Shown here piece after piece: positions 54,057 through 63,622 of a DNA stretch of 64,000 nt. Source of the DNA: Streptococcus sanguinis (GTDB lineage Bacteria; Bacillota; Bacilli; Lactobacillales; Streptococcaceae); the NCBI RefSeq assembly GCF_001078705.1, contig NZ_CDMW01000001.1:315106-379105 (forward strand). The letters run 5' to 3'. The position numbers were made by a program, and so were the translations under genes. The notes below the pieces were generated by a model that saw nothing but the letters and a program-made list of their open reading frames with translations, did not search any database and had not been told where the DNA came from. The number at the start of each line of letters is the position of its first letter. The stretch's first letter is position 1.

Positions 54057-55014
54057 ACATCGCAGGCTGAGAAGAAGCAGCGGTCTGCGGCAGCTGGTTA
54101 GAGAAACAAATCTGTCTGTGGATGATTTTATCCAACCCTTGTTTGTCAAGGAAGGCTTGACTGAAAAGCAAGAAGTAGCCTCCATGCCGGGAGTTTATCA
54201 GTTCTCCCTCGAGGATTTGCTGCCAGAAGTTCAGGAATGTGTGGACTTGGGCATTCGGGCTTTTATCGTCTTTGGCATTCCGTCAGAAAAGGACGAAATA
54301 GGCAGTCAGGCTTCAGCTGAAAATGGCATTGTGCAGGAAGCTATCCGTCTGATCAAGAAGCATTTCCCTGAGACGGTCGTCATTGCAGACACCTGTCTCT
54401 GTGAGTTTACCAGTCACGGGCATTGCGGTATTTTGCGAGGGGAGGAAGTGGACAATAATCTGTCTCTGACTAGACTGACAGAAGTCGCTGTCAGCCAAGC
54501 CAGGGCTGGAGCAGATGTTATTGCGCCTTCCAATGCCATGGACGGTTTTGTGGCGGCTATCCGTCAGGGGCTTGATGCGGCGGGCTTTGAAGACATTCCC
54601 ATCATGTCCTATGCGATTAAGTTTGCCTCTAGCTTTTATGGACCTTTCCGAGATGCAGGTGAGAGTGCTCCGGCCTTTGGCGACCGCAAGACCTATCAGA
54701 TGGATCCGGCCAATCGCTTGGAAGCTCTTAGAGAAGCTAAGAGTGATGAGGAGCAGGGAGCAGACTTTCTCATGGTTAAGCCGGCTCTGGCCTTTCTGGA
54801 TATCCTTAGAGAGCTGCGCCAGGAAACCCAGCTGCCTCTGGTGATCTATAATGTCAGCGGTGAATACGCCATGGTCAAGGCAGCAGCTCAGCAGGGCTGG
54901 ATCAATGAAAAAGCCATTGTCATGGAAACTTTGACCAGTATGAAGCGGGCTGGTGCAGACTTGATTATCACTTATTTTGCCAAGGATGCGGCCAGCTATC
55001 TGAGAGAAGGATAG
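54043..55014 (+). CDS. hemB: Delta-aminolevulinic acid dehydratase (porphobilinogen synthase)
   Basis: This 323-residue enzyme condenses two 5-aminolevulinates. Schiff-base lysines are Lys193 ([15 protein letters not shown]) and Lys246 (MVKPA). The metal site [15 protein letters not shown] with Cys118, Cys120 and Cys128 indicates a zinc-dependent form. It overlaps hemD by 14 bases. Confidence 0.96.
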   Translation: MEFYRHRRLRRSSGLRQLVRETNLSVDDFIQPLFVKEGLTEKQEVASMPGVYQFSLEDLLPEVQECVDLGIRAFIVFGIPSEKDEIGSQASAENGIVQEAIRLIKKHFPETVVIADTCLCEFTSHGHCGILRGEEVDNNLSLTRLTEVAVSQARAGADVIAPSNAMDGFVAAIRQGLDAAGFEDIPIMSYAIKFASSFYGPFRDAGESAPAFGDRKTYQMDPANRLEALREAKSDEEQGADFLMVKPALAFLDILRELRQETQLPLVIYNVSGEYAMVKAAAQQGWINEKAIVMETLTSMKRAGADLIITYFAKDAASYLREG

Positions 55015-55057
55015 AGACTGCGAAAGAACAGCAGTTTTCTAGATAAGGAGGACGAAC

Positions 55058-56356
55058 TTGAAGAGAGAACATTCCAACCAATATTTCACAGAGGCTCAAA
55101 AGCTCTTTCCAGGCGGGGTCAATAGTCCTGTCCGGGCTTTTAAGGCTGTGGGTGGTCATCCGCTTTTTATCGAAAAAGCCAGCGGAGCCTATCTGCATGA
55201 TGTTGATGGCAACCGCTATATTGACTACGTCCTGTCTTGGGGACCTATGATTTTGGGACATGCTCCTAAGGATGTGTTACCAGCAGTTGAGGAGGCCATT
55301 TGGGAGGGGACCAGTTTTGGTGCTCCTAGTCCTAGAGAAATCGCTCTCGGCCAGCTGGTGCAGGAGCGTCTGCCTTTCATGGAAAGAATGCGGATGGTCA
55401 ATTCGGGAACGGAAGCGACCATGAGTGCCATTCGGGTAGCGCGTGGAGTGACCAAGCGCTCTAAAATTGTCAAATTTATCGGCTGCTATCACGGTCACAG
55501 CGATTCCTTTTTAGTTCAGGCTGGTTCAGGCTTGGCTAGCTTTGGGATTGCTGATTCTGCCGGAGTCATTGCTCAGGTAGCTGGGGAAACTCTGGCTTTG
55601 CCATACAATGACATAGATGCTCTCAAAGCTTGCTTTGAAAAGCACGGAGACGACATTGCCTGTGTCATTTTAGAAGCAGTTGCGGGCAATATGGGCTTGA
55701 TTCCAGCGGATGCGGACTTTATCAGTACTATTCGCTCCCTCACTCAGGAATACGGCTCTCTCTTCATCGTGGATGAGGTCATGAGTGGTTTCCGAGCTCA
55801 TTATCAGGGGGCAGTCGGCCTCTATCAGACAGAGCCGGATCTAGTCTGCTTGGGCAAGGTTATCGGTGGCGGCTTCCCAGTCGCAGCCTTTGGCGGCAAG
55901 GCCGTCTATATGGATCAGGTGGCGCCTCTGGGCAGCATCTACCAGGCTGGTACCCTATCAGGCAATCCAGTTGCCATGACGGCTGGTTACGAAACCCTGA
56001 AACAGTTGACACCTGAGCTATTTGCTGAGATTGAAGAGAAAACAAGCTACCTCTGTGATGGCTTACGAAATCTAGCCGATAAGTACAGCATTAATCTGCA
56101 AGTCGTGTCCAAGGGAACCATGTTTGGCTTCTTCTTCAGTCAGAAGCCGGTTCGTAACTTTGAGGATTCTAAGGCGGCTGACCATGCACAGTTTGCACGA
56201 CTGCACGGTCTCTTGCTGGAAGAGGGCATCTATCTGGCGCCATCTCAGTATGAAACCAATTTTATGTCCAGTGCTCATACTAGAGCGGATCTAGACCATA
56301 CCTTGGCAGCCTTTGAGCAGGCATTTCAAGAAATGAAAGAAGAAGCAAATGGCTAA
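55058..56356 (+). CDS. hemL: Glutamate-1-semialdehyde 2,1-aminomutase
   Basis: This 432-residue PLP enzyme converts glutamate-1-semialdehyde to 5-aminolevulinate. Motifs are [37 protein letters not shown] and the PLP lysine in [16 protein letters not shown]. The start is a TTG at 55058, 6 bases after AAGGAGG. A 43-base gap precedes it. It overlaps cobU by 8 bases. Confidence 0.95.
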   Translation: MKREHSNQYFTEAQKLFPGGVNSPVRAFKAVGGHPLFIEKASGAYLHDVDGNRYIDYVLSWGPMILGHAPKDVLPAVEEAIWEGTSFGAPSPREIALGQLVQERLPFMERMRMVNSGTEATMSAIRVARGVTKRSKIVKFIGCYHGHSDSFLVQAGSGLASFGIADSAGVIAQVAGETLALPYNDIDALKACFEKHGDDIACVILEAVAGNMGLIPADADFISTIRSLTQEYGSLFIVDEVMSGFRAHYQGAVGLYQTEPDLVCLGKVIGGGFPVAAFGGKAVYMDQVAPLGSIYQAGTLSGNPVAMTAGYETLKQLTPELFAEIEEKTSYLCDGLRNLADKYSINLQVVSKGTMFGFFFSQKPVRNFEDSKAADHAQFARLHGLLLEEGIYLAPSQYETNFMSSAHTRADLDHTLAAFEQAFQEMKEEANG

Positions 56357-56933
56357 GATTGTGTTAGTGACAGGCGGTGCCAGAAGCGGTAAGTCGGCAT
56401 TTGCGGAGGAGCAGTTAGCGAACCGAGAGGAAGTCTGCTACATTGCGACTGGCCTACCTCGAGGAGAGGATCCAGAATGGCAGGAGCGGATTCGGCTGCA
56501 CCAAGAACGGCGGCCTTCTTCCTGGACAACTCAGGAACAGTATGCAGGTCTGGCGGGCTGGCTACGAGAGCAGTCGCATCCAGTTTACCTGCTGGACTGT
56601 GCCACCCTTCTGACCAGCAATCGCCTCTTTGATTTAATTGCCCAGCATTTTCCAGACAAGCTGGAGCTGACGGAAAAAAACTTTCTCAGCCGTCAGGAGC
56701 AGTCTTTCCTGCTGCAGCTCTTGGAAGAAGAATGGCAAGAGCTCCTATCTGCAATCCATCAGACTGATGCTGAGTGCTGGATTGTAACGGATGAGGTTGG
56801 CCTGGGCATTGTCCCAGAGACCAGACTAGGTCGTTTTTTCCGTGATGTGCAGGGCAAGATTAACCAACTGATTGCAAAGGAGGCGAGTGAGGCTTATCTA
56901 GTCATCTGCGGCCTCGCTCAGCAGTTGAAATGA
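56349..56933 (+). CDS. cobU: Adenosylcobinamide kinase/guanylyltransferase
   Basis: This 194-residue bifunctional enzyme activates adenosylcobinamide(-phosphate) to the GDP form. The P-loop [12 protein letters not shown] is at residues 7-18. The likely guanylylated His is in [10 protein letters not shown], and [11 protein letters not shown] is conserved. It is the first of three genes (cobU-S-C) for lower-ligand loop assembly and overlaps cobS. Confidence 0.95.
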   Translation: MAKIVLVTGGARSGKSAFAEEQLANREEVCYIATGLPRGEDPEWQERIRLHQERRPSSWTTQEQYAGLAGWLREQSHPVYLLDCATLLTSNRLFDLIAQHFPDKLELTEKNFLSRQEQSFLLQLLEEEWQELLSAIHQTDAECWIVTDEVGLGIVPETRLGRFFRDVQGKINQLIAKEASEAYLVICGLAQQLK

Positions 56934-57658
56934 TAAAGGCATTGATTATCTATACCCAATTTTTTAGCCGGATTGTGATTCCAAAGGCAGTGGATATTTC
57001 CTATCTGCGACGGGGACTTCCTTTTCTGACCCTCTTTGGCCTCTTGCTGGGGCTGATTTCAGGAGGATTTTATTTCCTGACGAGCCTAGTTCTGCCAGGG
57101 ATGGTCGCTTGGGTTCTGACCCTTGCTTTCGATGTTCTGCTGACGGGCGGCTTTCACTTAGATGCCTTGGCGGATACGGCAGACGGTCTCTTCTCCTCTC
57201 GTAAGAAGGAGCGGATGCTAGAGATTATGAAGGACAGTCGGATTGGCAGCAATGGCGTTCTGGCACTCATTCTCTACTATGCTCTGATGCTGGTTCTTTA
57301 CCCTTATCTGCCAGAGCCTCGCTGGTTTATCGTGGCTAGTCTGACCATGATTGGCAAGGCCGGTCTGAGCCTACAGCTTTACCGGATGACCTATGCTAGA
57401 GAAGGCGGCGGCTCGGGGAATTTCTTCAGTGGCAGTAAAACTAGTCATATCCTGCTTGCCCAGCTTTTGCCTTTGCTCCTGTCTCTGCTGGTTTTCAGCT
57501 GGAGAGGCCTTCTGGCTTACGGCTTGGTATTTCTGGGAGCAATCGGCTATCGTCGTTTCGTTTATAATAAAATTGACGGTCACACAGGCGATACGTTAGG
57601 AGCCTATGTCGAAATTGCCCAGCTCCTCTATCTCTTAGGATTGGTGGTGCTAGGATGA
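56930..57658 (+). CDS. cobS: Adenosylcobinamide-GDP ribazoletransferase (cobalamin synthase)
   Basis: This 242-residue membrane enzyme joins adenosylcobinamide-GDP to alpha-ribazole. Typical features are GGFHLDALADTADGLFSSR, KDSRIGSNGVLAL and several membrane helices, with GHTGDTLGAYVE near the end. CobT, which would make alpha-ribazole phosphate, is not in this window. Confidence 0.95.
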   Translation: MIKALIIYTQFFSRIVIPKAVDISYLRRGLPFLTLFGLLLGLISGGFYFLTSLVLPGMVAWVLTLAFDVLLTGGFHLDALADTADGLFSSRKKERMLEIMKDSRIGSNGVLALILYYALMLVLYPYLPEPRWFIVASLTMIGKAGLSLQLYRMTYAREGGGSGNFFSGSKTSHILLAQLLPLLLSLLVFSWRGLLAYGLVFLGAIGYRRFVYNKIDGHTGDTLGAYVEIAQLLYLLGLVVLG

Positions 57659-58227
57659 AAAGATGGTATCTGATGCGGCACGGTCAGACAGACTACAACT
57701 GCAGGCGCTGTTTCTACGGCAGCCATGATGTCTCTATCAACGAACAAGGCCAAAAAGATGCCAAGCAGCTGGCTCTGCTGATGCAGGAGCACCCAGTTGA
57801 TGTGATTTACACCAGTTGTCTCAAACGGACACAGGAAACAGCCCAGCTAGCTTTTCCAGACAGACCAGTCAAGGCCATAGCTGATTTTGACGAGCGAGGT
57901 TTCGGACAATGGGAAGGTTTGACAGCTGATGAGATTGAAGCGGCTTTTTCAGAAGTCTGGCAGGCTTGGCTGGAGGAACCTTTTGAGGTCACGCCTCCTG
58001 AGGCAGAAGTGTTCGCTGACTTTCAGACCAGAGTCTGGGCAGCAACAGACCGCCTGCTAGATAGTACTGAGGACTCAATCGCTCTAGTGGCTCATTTGGG
58101 AGTCCTTCGCTTGATTTACCAGCATTTGGTTGATGGAGAGGCTGTTTTTTGGAACATTGATGTCCCCCAAGGACGAGTGCTGCTCTTGGAAGAACGCGAC
58201 CAGAATTGGCAGGCGACCTTACTCTAA
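57655..58227 (+). CDS. cobC: Alpha-ribazole phosphatase (histidine phosphatase family)
   Basis: This 190-residue phosphatase has the RHG signature LMRHGQTDYN at the N-terminus and the second catalytic His in LVAHLGVLRLI. Directly after cobS it most likely dephosphorylates the cobalamin-5'-phosphate or alpha-ribazole phosphate. By sequence alone it could be another phosphoglycerate-mutase-like phosphatase. It ends the uninterrupted B12 gene set. Confidence 0.88.
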   Translation: MKRWYLMRHGQTDYNCRRCFYGSHDVSINEQGQKDAKQLALLMQEHPVDVIYTSCLKRTQETAQLAFPDRPVKAIADFDERGFGQWEGLTADEIEAAFSEVWQAWLEEPFEVTPPEAEVFADFQTRVWAATDRLLDSTEDSIALVAHLGVLRLIYQHLVDGEAVFWNIDVPQGRVLLLEERDQNWQATLL

Positions 58228-58282
58228 GGCTTTATTAATTAAAAACAAACAACATGATTTATCTTGGGAAAGAGGTGACCAG

Positions 58283-59386
58283 ATGAATACACAGATTCAG
58301 GATAAATTTACTTTTAAAAATGGCCAGACCATGCGCAATCGTGTTGTCTTGGCTCCTATGACCATCTGCGCTAGGGAGCCGGGTGGCTATGTATCTCAGG
58401 CAGATATCGACTTTTTTGCCCGCCGCTCTAGGTCGGTTGGCATGGTCATTACTGGCAGTACCTATGTCCATCCTCTGGGCAAGTCCTTTGCGGAGAGCTT
58501 CAGTGGCGCCGAGGACGATAAGATTGAGGGGCTTAGCCGTCTGGCCAAGGCCATCAAGGACCAAGGGGCTCTAGCTATTGTGCAGCTCTATCATGGTGGT
58601 CGTATGGTTCTGCCTGATTTGATTGACGGTCAGCCAGTAGCACCCAGCGCTGTCAAGGCTCCGCGCGATTATTTGGCAGGGCCAAGGGCGCTCAAGAACG
58701 CTGAAGTGGAGCAGGTGATAGAGGACTTTCTGTCAGCTATCAGACGGGCGATTCAGGCTGGCTTTGATGGAGTCGAGCTTCATGGCGCCAATACCTATCT
58801 GATCCAGCAGTTTGTCTCTCCTCATTCAAATGTCCGTAAGGACAAGTGGGGCGGCAGTCTTAACAACCGCCTGCGCTTTCCAAAGACCTTGCTGAAAAGA
58901 GCTAAGCAGCTGGTCAAAGAAGAGGCTGACCGCCCCTTCCTGATTGGCTACCGCTTTTCTCCAGAAGAGATTGAAGAGCCAGGTATCCAGCTTTATGATA
59001 CCCTGCAGTTGCTGGAGCAGCTTATCTATCATCAGGTGGACTATCTGCATATTTCGACCTCTGATGTCTGGCGCTCGTCTATCAGAGATTCTCAGGACTC
59101 GGAGCCAGTGATTGAGAAAATTATCAGAAAAATTAATGATAGAGTGCCCCTGATTGGTGTCGGTAAGATAGAGACCAAGCAGGATGCCCAGCGAGTATTG
59201 GATGCGGGGATTCCGCTCTTTGCCCTCGGCAAGGCTCTGCTCCTAGACCCAGACTGGACAGAAAAGGTTGTCTCTGGCCGGGAGGCAGAAGTCATCCGAG
59301 CTTATCGTGATGAGCTGCAGGCTGACTTGGCTCTACCAACTGCCTTTGTCGAAGATGCTCGAAGCTATCTGGAAGGAAAAGATTAA
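58283..59386 (+). CDS. Old Yellow Enzyme-like NADH:flavin oxidoreductase
   Basis: This 367-residue FMN barrel protein has the OYE family features: NRVVLAPMTICA near the N-terminus, QLYHGGRM, FDGVELHGANTYLIQQFVSP and GKIETKQDAQRVLDAG, with the FMN-phosphate region near LFALGKALLLDPDW. The start is ATG 58283; a longer ORF reaches back into cobC. It is 55 bases after cobC on the same strand. Its substrate is unknown, and a role in corrinoid reduction is only a guess from position. Confidence 0.88.
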   Translation: MNTQIQDKFTFKNGQTMRNRVVLAPMTICAREPGGYVSQADIDFFARRSRSVGMVITGSTYVHPLGKSFAESFSGAEDDKIEGLSRLAKAIKDQGALAIVQLYHGGRMVLPDLIDGQPVAPSAVKAPRDYLAGPRALKNAEVEQVIEDFLSAIRRAIQAGFDGVELHGANTYLIQQFVSPHSNVRKDKWGGSLNNRLRFPKTLLKRAKQLVKEEADRPFLIGYRFSPEEIEEPGIQLYDTLQLLEQLIYHQVDYLHISTSDVWRSSIRDSQDSEPVIEKIIRKINDRVPLIGVGKIETKQDAQRVLDAGIPLFALGKALLLDPDWTEKVVSGREAEVIRAYRDELQADLALPTAFVEDARSYLEGKD

Positions 59387-59414
59387 GACATACCAGCTAG
59401 AAGGAGGACAAATA

Positions 59415-59477
59415 ATGAGCAATCATTTGTTTTTCACTCGTTTGCTCTCTCATCTGCAGGACACTGAACCACCTTAG
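59415..59477 (+). CDS. Possible 20-residue small protein or leader peptide
   Basis: ATG 59415 is preceded by a perfect AAGGAGG (59401-59407) with 7 bases spacing. It opens a 20-codon frame reading MSNHLFFTRLLSHLQDTEPP before TAG at 59475-59477. The peptide is partly hydrophobic and ends DTEPP. I do not recognise it. The strong site in an otherwise noncoding 174-base gap before a lipoprotein gene argues that it is translated. It could be a leader peptide, a small protein or a remnant. Confidence 0.45.
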   Translation: MSNHLFFTRLLSHLQDTEPP

Positions 59478-59560
59478 ACAGAGAGCCAATAGTATCTAGA
59501 TTTGACTAGGACAGACCGTCTTAAAGTAGTTTACAAAATAGAAAAGGAATTTGAATATTT

Positions 59561-61096
59561 ATGAAACATTTTAAAAAAATAATGGTTTTAGCCTTGGCAG
59601 GCCTAGCCCTAGCCTCCTGTGTAAACCCTAGCAAAACCAGCGAACCTGCTGGCGATAGTGGCAGCAAGACTGTAACCATCGGCTATACCCAGTTTCCAGC
59701 AAATGTGGATCCAGCAGCGGAATACAATGGCTGGTTCACGGTCCGTTACGGAGTGGGAGAAACCCTCTTTAAGATGGACGACAAACTTGAGGTAAAACCT
59801 TGGCTGGCTGAGAAAATCGAAGCAGTCTCAGACCTAGAGTGGAAAATCACCCTCAAGGATAAGGTGACCTTCCAAAATGGTGAAAAAATGACCGGTGAAA
59901 AGGTCAAAGCCTCTCTGGAACGCTTGATTAAGACCAGCGAACGGGCAGCATCAGATATGGGCATTGACAGTATCTCTGCGGAGGGTCAAACCGTGACCAT
60001 CAAGACAAAGGCTGTGCAGCCAATCATGGCGAATCTCTTGGCAGAGCCATACTCCGCCATTGTCGATACGACTGGCAAGAGTGCATCTGACAAGGCTCCT
60101 GTCGGAACTGGCCCTTACATGGTGACCAAGTACACTCCTGAGAGCGGAGCAGAGCTCAAGGCTTATGATGACTACTGGGATGGCAAGCCAAAAGTTGCTA
60201 ATCTGAAGATCAAATACTTCTCTGATCCGACAGCTATTTCTGCAGCCCTCAAATCTAAGGAAGTTGATGCCGTCTATGGTCTGCCTTATGCAAATCTAAG
60301 TACCTATGCTTCCGATAAGAACTACAAAATTTCTGAAGTAGAAGGTTCCCGCTACCTAGCTTACTACTATAACTTTGAAAATCCTTACGTAGCAGATGAC
60401 AAGTTCCGTCAGGCTTTAGATACCTTGGTAGACAAGAAAACCTACTCTGAATCCCTCTTTAAAGGCTCAGCTGTGCCAGCTGTTGGCCCTTTCCCTAAAG
60501 GATTTGCCTTTGCCCTGCAAAAGAGCGTCCATGAATTTAACGTAGAAAAAGCTAAAAAACTCTTGGATGAAGCTGGCTACAAGGATACTGACGGCGATGG
60601 CTACCGTGAAAAAGACGGTCAAAAAGTCAGCATTGAGCTGCTGTCCTTTACTCGTCTGCCTGAAATGCCGCTGGCTGTAGAAGCAAGCCAACAACAACTC
60701 AAGGAAGTCGGAATCGAAGCGACTATTAAGAAAGTTGAAGTCAGTGCCGTTGCCAGTGAAAAGGACTATTCCTTCACACCTTACGCGGTGGTAGCAGCTC
60801 CTATCGGTGATCCATATGCCTTCTTCAACAGTGCCGTTAAGACCAATGGTACAGCCAATATCGGTCACTACAGCAACCCAGAAGCAGACAAGAAAATCGA
60901 AGAGCTGGCGACTGAAACTGATCCAGCTAAGCGCAATCAGCTCAGCAAGGAAATCCAAGAAATCATGGATAAGGACTACGGCTTTACCATCATCGGCTTC
61001 TTCAAGGTCGCTCTGGTAATGGACAAGTCCGTCTCTGGTTTGGAATCCCATCCAACAGACTACTACCATGTCAGCAACAAACTATCAAAGGAATAA
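59561..61096 (+). CDS. Nickel/peptide-type ABC transporter substrate-binding lipoprotein
   Basis: This 511-residue protein belongs to the SBP family 5 (NikA/DppA/OppA). The signal peptide ends in the lipobox LASC, so it would be lipid-anchored outside the membrane. The early motif IGYTQFPANVDPAAEYNGW and the GTGPYMVTKY and NIGHYSNPEADKKIEEL segments are typical. Length is close to NikA. It is followed by two ATPase genes, a deacylase and a permease. Nickel, cobalt, a metal chelate or a peptide are all possible ligands. Confidence 0.88.
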   Translation: MKHFKKIMVLALAGLALASCVNPSKTSEPAGDSGSKTVTIGYTQFPANVDPAAEYNGWFTVRYGVGETLFKMDDKLEVKPWLAEKIEAVSDLEWKITLKDKVTFQNGEKMTGEKVKASLERLIKTSERAASDMGIDSISAEGQTVTIKTKAVQPIMANLLAEPYSAIVDTTGKSASDKAPVGTGPYMVTKYTPESGAELKAYDDYWDGKPKVANLKIKYFSDPTAISAALKSKEVDAVYGLPYANLSTYASDKNYKISEVEGSRYLAYYYNFENPYVADDKFRQALDTLVDKKTYSESLFKGSAVPAVGPFPKGFAFALQKSVHEFNVEKAKKLLDEAGYKDTDGDGYREKDGQKVSIELLSFTRLPEMPLAVEASQQQLKEVGIEATIKKVEVSAVASEKDYSFTPYAVVAAPIGDPYAFFNSAVKTNGTANIGHYSNPEADKKIEELATETDPAKRNQLSKEIQEIMDKDYGFTIIGFFKVALVMDKSVSGLESHPTDYYHVSNKLSKE

Positions 61097-61099
61097 AAC

Positions 61100-61882
61100 A
61101 TGCTGGAAATGAAAGATCTGCTGGTGCAGTCAGCAGATAAAGTCATTCTCGATCGGGTCTCCCTCTCTCTTGCAGAGGGGGAGTCCCTTTCGATTGTGGG
61201 CGAGAGCGGCAGTGGCAAGTCTACCCTGCTCAAGATGCTGCTGGGCCTCCCTCTTAGGGGGCTGACAGTGACAGAGGGCAGTATTACCTTTGAGGGGCAG
61301 GAAATTCATCCCCAGAACCATCGCATTTATCTGCCTTTTGTAGGCCGAGAAGTGGCCTGGATTAGTCAGCATGCCAGTCTCAGCTTCAATAACCGTCGTA
61401 AGATCAAAAAGCATTATCAGGACTTGGTGAAAAATCAGGGCCAGCAAGCAGCAAATCTCCGTCCCTTGGAGGAATGTCTAGAAATGGTGGGACTGCTGCC
61501 TGAAAAAGTCGTCAATAAGTATCCTTTCGAGCTCAGCGGTGGTATGATGCAGCTGGTCGGTGTGGCGCTAGCTCTAGCCAGCAGGCCCAAACTGCTTCTG
61601 GCTGATGAGCCGACCAGCGCTCTGGATGTCCTGTCGAAAATGAAGTTGCTTGATCTCTTGAGCAAGCTTCATCAGGAGGAAAACATGGCCATTCTCTTTG
61701 TCACACATGATATCAGTGTAGCTGAGCATCTAGCGCAAAAGGTAGTCGTCATGAAAGAAGGGCAGATTGTCGAAAGTGGTCCAGCCCATCAAGTTCTCCG
61801 CCATCCTGAGCAGGCCTATACCCAGAAATTGCTGAAGGCTGTGCCTAAGCTGGCAGAGTTTAGAGAAGGGGAGCAGTTATGA
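61100..61882 (+). CDS. Nik/Dpp-type ABC transporter ATPase (NikD-like)
   Basis: This 260-residue ATPase has GESGSGKST, the signature LSGGMMQ and Walker B LLLADEPTSALD, ending with the family-typical HPEQAYTQKLLKAVPKL. LSGGMMQ is characteristic of the D-type subunit. It begins 4 bases after the lipoprotein gene and overlaps the next ATPase by 4 bases. Confidence 0.9.
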   Translation: MLEMKDLLVQSADKVILDRVSLSLAEGESLSIVGESGSGKSTLLKMLLGLPLRGLTVTEGSITFEGQEIHPQNHRIYLPFVGREVAWISQHASLSFNNRRKIKKHYQDLVKNQGQQAANLRPLEECLEMVGLLPEKVVNKYPFELSGGMMQLVGVALALASRPKLLLADEPTSALDVLSKMKLLDLLSKLHQEENMAILFVTHDISVAEHLAQKVVVMKEGQIVESGPAHQVLRHPEQAYTQKLLKAVPKLAEFREGEQL

Positions 61883-62649
61883 ATCAAGTATTGATCGGTC
61901 GCCAGTTGACCTACGAGTACAGTCAGATAGGCGAGCGGAGAATCGGTGTCTTTGATATTGACATTAGCTTGGAAAAGGGACAGGCTTTGGGTCTGGTCGG
62001 TGAATCAGGTTCAGGTAAGAGTACCATTGCCAAACTCATCTGCCGCTTTTTAAAGCCAGACCAAGGGGAGCTGACTCTACTGGGCCAGCCAGTCTCTGCC
62101 TACAAGGATAGGGACTACTATGCTCGGGTCCAGTACATCGCCCAGCAGCCCCAGTCGACCTTTCATCCCAAGCGCAGCATTCAGCAGAGCCTAGAAGAGG
62201 TCTGTCGAAACTTCTCTCTCTATCAGCAACCGTCAGATAGAAAGCAGGCCATCCATGACTTGCTGACTTCGGTCGGTCTGACACCTGAGCTTGCTCAGCG
62301 GCTGCCGTATCAGCTGAGTGGAGGAGAATGCCAGCGGGCCGCCATTGCCCGTGCCCTGCTGATTAATCCTGATGTGCTTATCTGCGATGAAATCACCAGT
62401 GCTCTGGATGTGACCGTTCAGTATGAGGTCATGCAGCTGCTGGCAGATATCAAGGAACGCTCGCAGACCTCCTTTCTCTTCATCTCACATGATATCGCTC
62501 TGGTTAGCAATTTTGCTGAGGATTTAATCGTCCTCAAGGACGGAATCGTGCAAGAAAAGGGCAGCATGCGAGAGGTCGTCTCTGCTCCCAAGAGTGACTA
62601 TACCAAGCTCTTGCTCAGTCAGTACAGGGAGGATAAAGATGAGGATTAA
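61879..62649 (+). CDS. Nik/Dpp-type ABC transporter ATPase (NikE-like)
   Basis: This 256-residue ATPase is the second nucleotide-binding subunit. It has GESGSGKST, the signature LSGGECQR, Walker B LICDEITSALD and H-loop FISHD. The YIAQQPQSTFHPKRS segment is the typical Q-loop of the NikE/DppF type. It overlaps the deacylase gene by 11 bases. Confidence 0.9.
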   Translation: MNQVLIGRQLTYEYSQIGERRIGVFDIDISLEKGQALGLVGESGSGKSTIAKLICRFLKPDQGELTLLGQPVSAYKDRDYYARVQYIAQQPQSTFHPKRSIQQSLEEVCRNFSLYQQPSDRKQAIHDLLTSVGLTPELAQRLPYQLSGGECQRAAIARALLINPDVLICDEITSALDVTVQYEVMQLLADIKERSQTSFLFISHDIALVSNFAEDLIVLKDGIVQEKGSMREVVSAPKSDYTKLLLSQYREDKDED

Positions 62650-63622
62650 GCAAGAACTAGACTCTATGGCTCCTTGCAGTAGCTATCAAGGCAGTCTGCC
62701 CATCACAGATGAGCTGGCTATCCAGTACACTCTGCTCAAAGGACAGGCCTCCCAGCCCTTGCTGACCATCAGTGCTGCAGTCCATGGCTGCGAGTATGTA
62801 GGGGTTAAAGCGCTGATGGACTTGGCGCATGAGTGGGACTTTAGCTTTCAAGGCTCTGTCCTCCTCCTGCATGCAGTCAATGTCAGCGGCTTCTGGGCTC
62901 GGGAGACGACACTTGTACCTGAGGACGGCCTCAATCTGAACAGGATTTTTCAGGACCAAGAGCCAGTTTCCAGCCTCAGCTATCAGATTCGGTCTGTGAT
63001 TGAGAGCCAGGTTTTTAGCGTCAGTGATTTCCTCATTGACCTACACAGTGGCAATCGGGAAGAACTGCTGACCCCTCATGGTTACTATTCTCTGCGGGCA
63101 AATCCAGAGGTAATGGAGAAGTCCTATCAGATGCTGCAGGCTTCTGGGACACCGATTATCTACCAGTCTCAGGACCGCGGCAATCTTTATCACGCTGCCT
63201 CGGTGGACTATGGTTTGCCTAGCATCCTGCTGGAGCGGGGAGAAAACGGCACCTGTCTGCCAGAGGATGTGCTGGCCATGAAGGAGTCGGTCAAGCAAGT
63301 TGCGCGTTATCTTTTTGAAGGGACTATGCCCTATTATAAGCAGGCGCCGCTGATCTTTGACGACAGTTACTACCTGACCTGTCAGAGGTCGGGCTGCTGG
63401 ATGTGCTTTGTTCGGCCCAATCAAACAGTACAGGCTGGTCAGGTCATCGGTGAAATCTGTGATATTTATGGCAATATTTTAGAAAAGGTGACTGCCAAGG
63501 AAGACGGTCTGGTCCTCTACCAGAAAGCGACCTTGGTCGTCCACCAAGGCGAAGTGCTGTTGGCTGTAGCTAGCAAGAAGCCTGGAAGCTACCAGACATC
63601 TGAAAGGGAGGCGCATGATTAA
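62639..63622 (+). CDS. AstE/AspA-like succinylglutamate desuccinylase/aspartoacylase family deacylase
   Basis: This 327-residue zinc hydrolase of the M14-like AstE/AspA family has its ligands in AVHGCEYVG and DLHSGN, and a likely catalytic Glu in LLERGENG. The C-terminal beta domain contains VQAGQVIGEICDIYGN. No signal peptide is visible, so it should act in the cytoplasm. ATG 62639 has AGGGAGG upstream. It lies between transporter ATPase and permease genes with overlaps at both ends, so it probably processes the imported molecule, such as an acylated amino acid, peptide or chelator. Confidence 0.85.
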   Translation: MRIKQELDSMAPCSSYQGSLPITDELAIQYTLLKGQASQPLLTISAAVHGCEYVGVKALMDLAHEWDFSFQGSVLLLHAVNVSGFWARETTLVPEDGLNLNRIFQDQEPVSSLSYQIRSVIESQVFSVSDFLIDLHSGNREELLTPHGYYSLRANPEVMEKSYQMLQASGTPIIYQSQDRGNLYHAASVDYGLPSILLERGENGTCLPEDVLAMKESVKQVARYLFEGTMPYYKQAPLIFDDSYYLTCQRSGCWMCFVRPNQTVQAGQVIGEICDIYGNILEKVTAKEDGLVLYQKATLVVHQGEVLLAVASKKPGSYQTSEREAHD

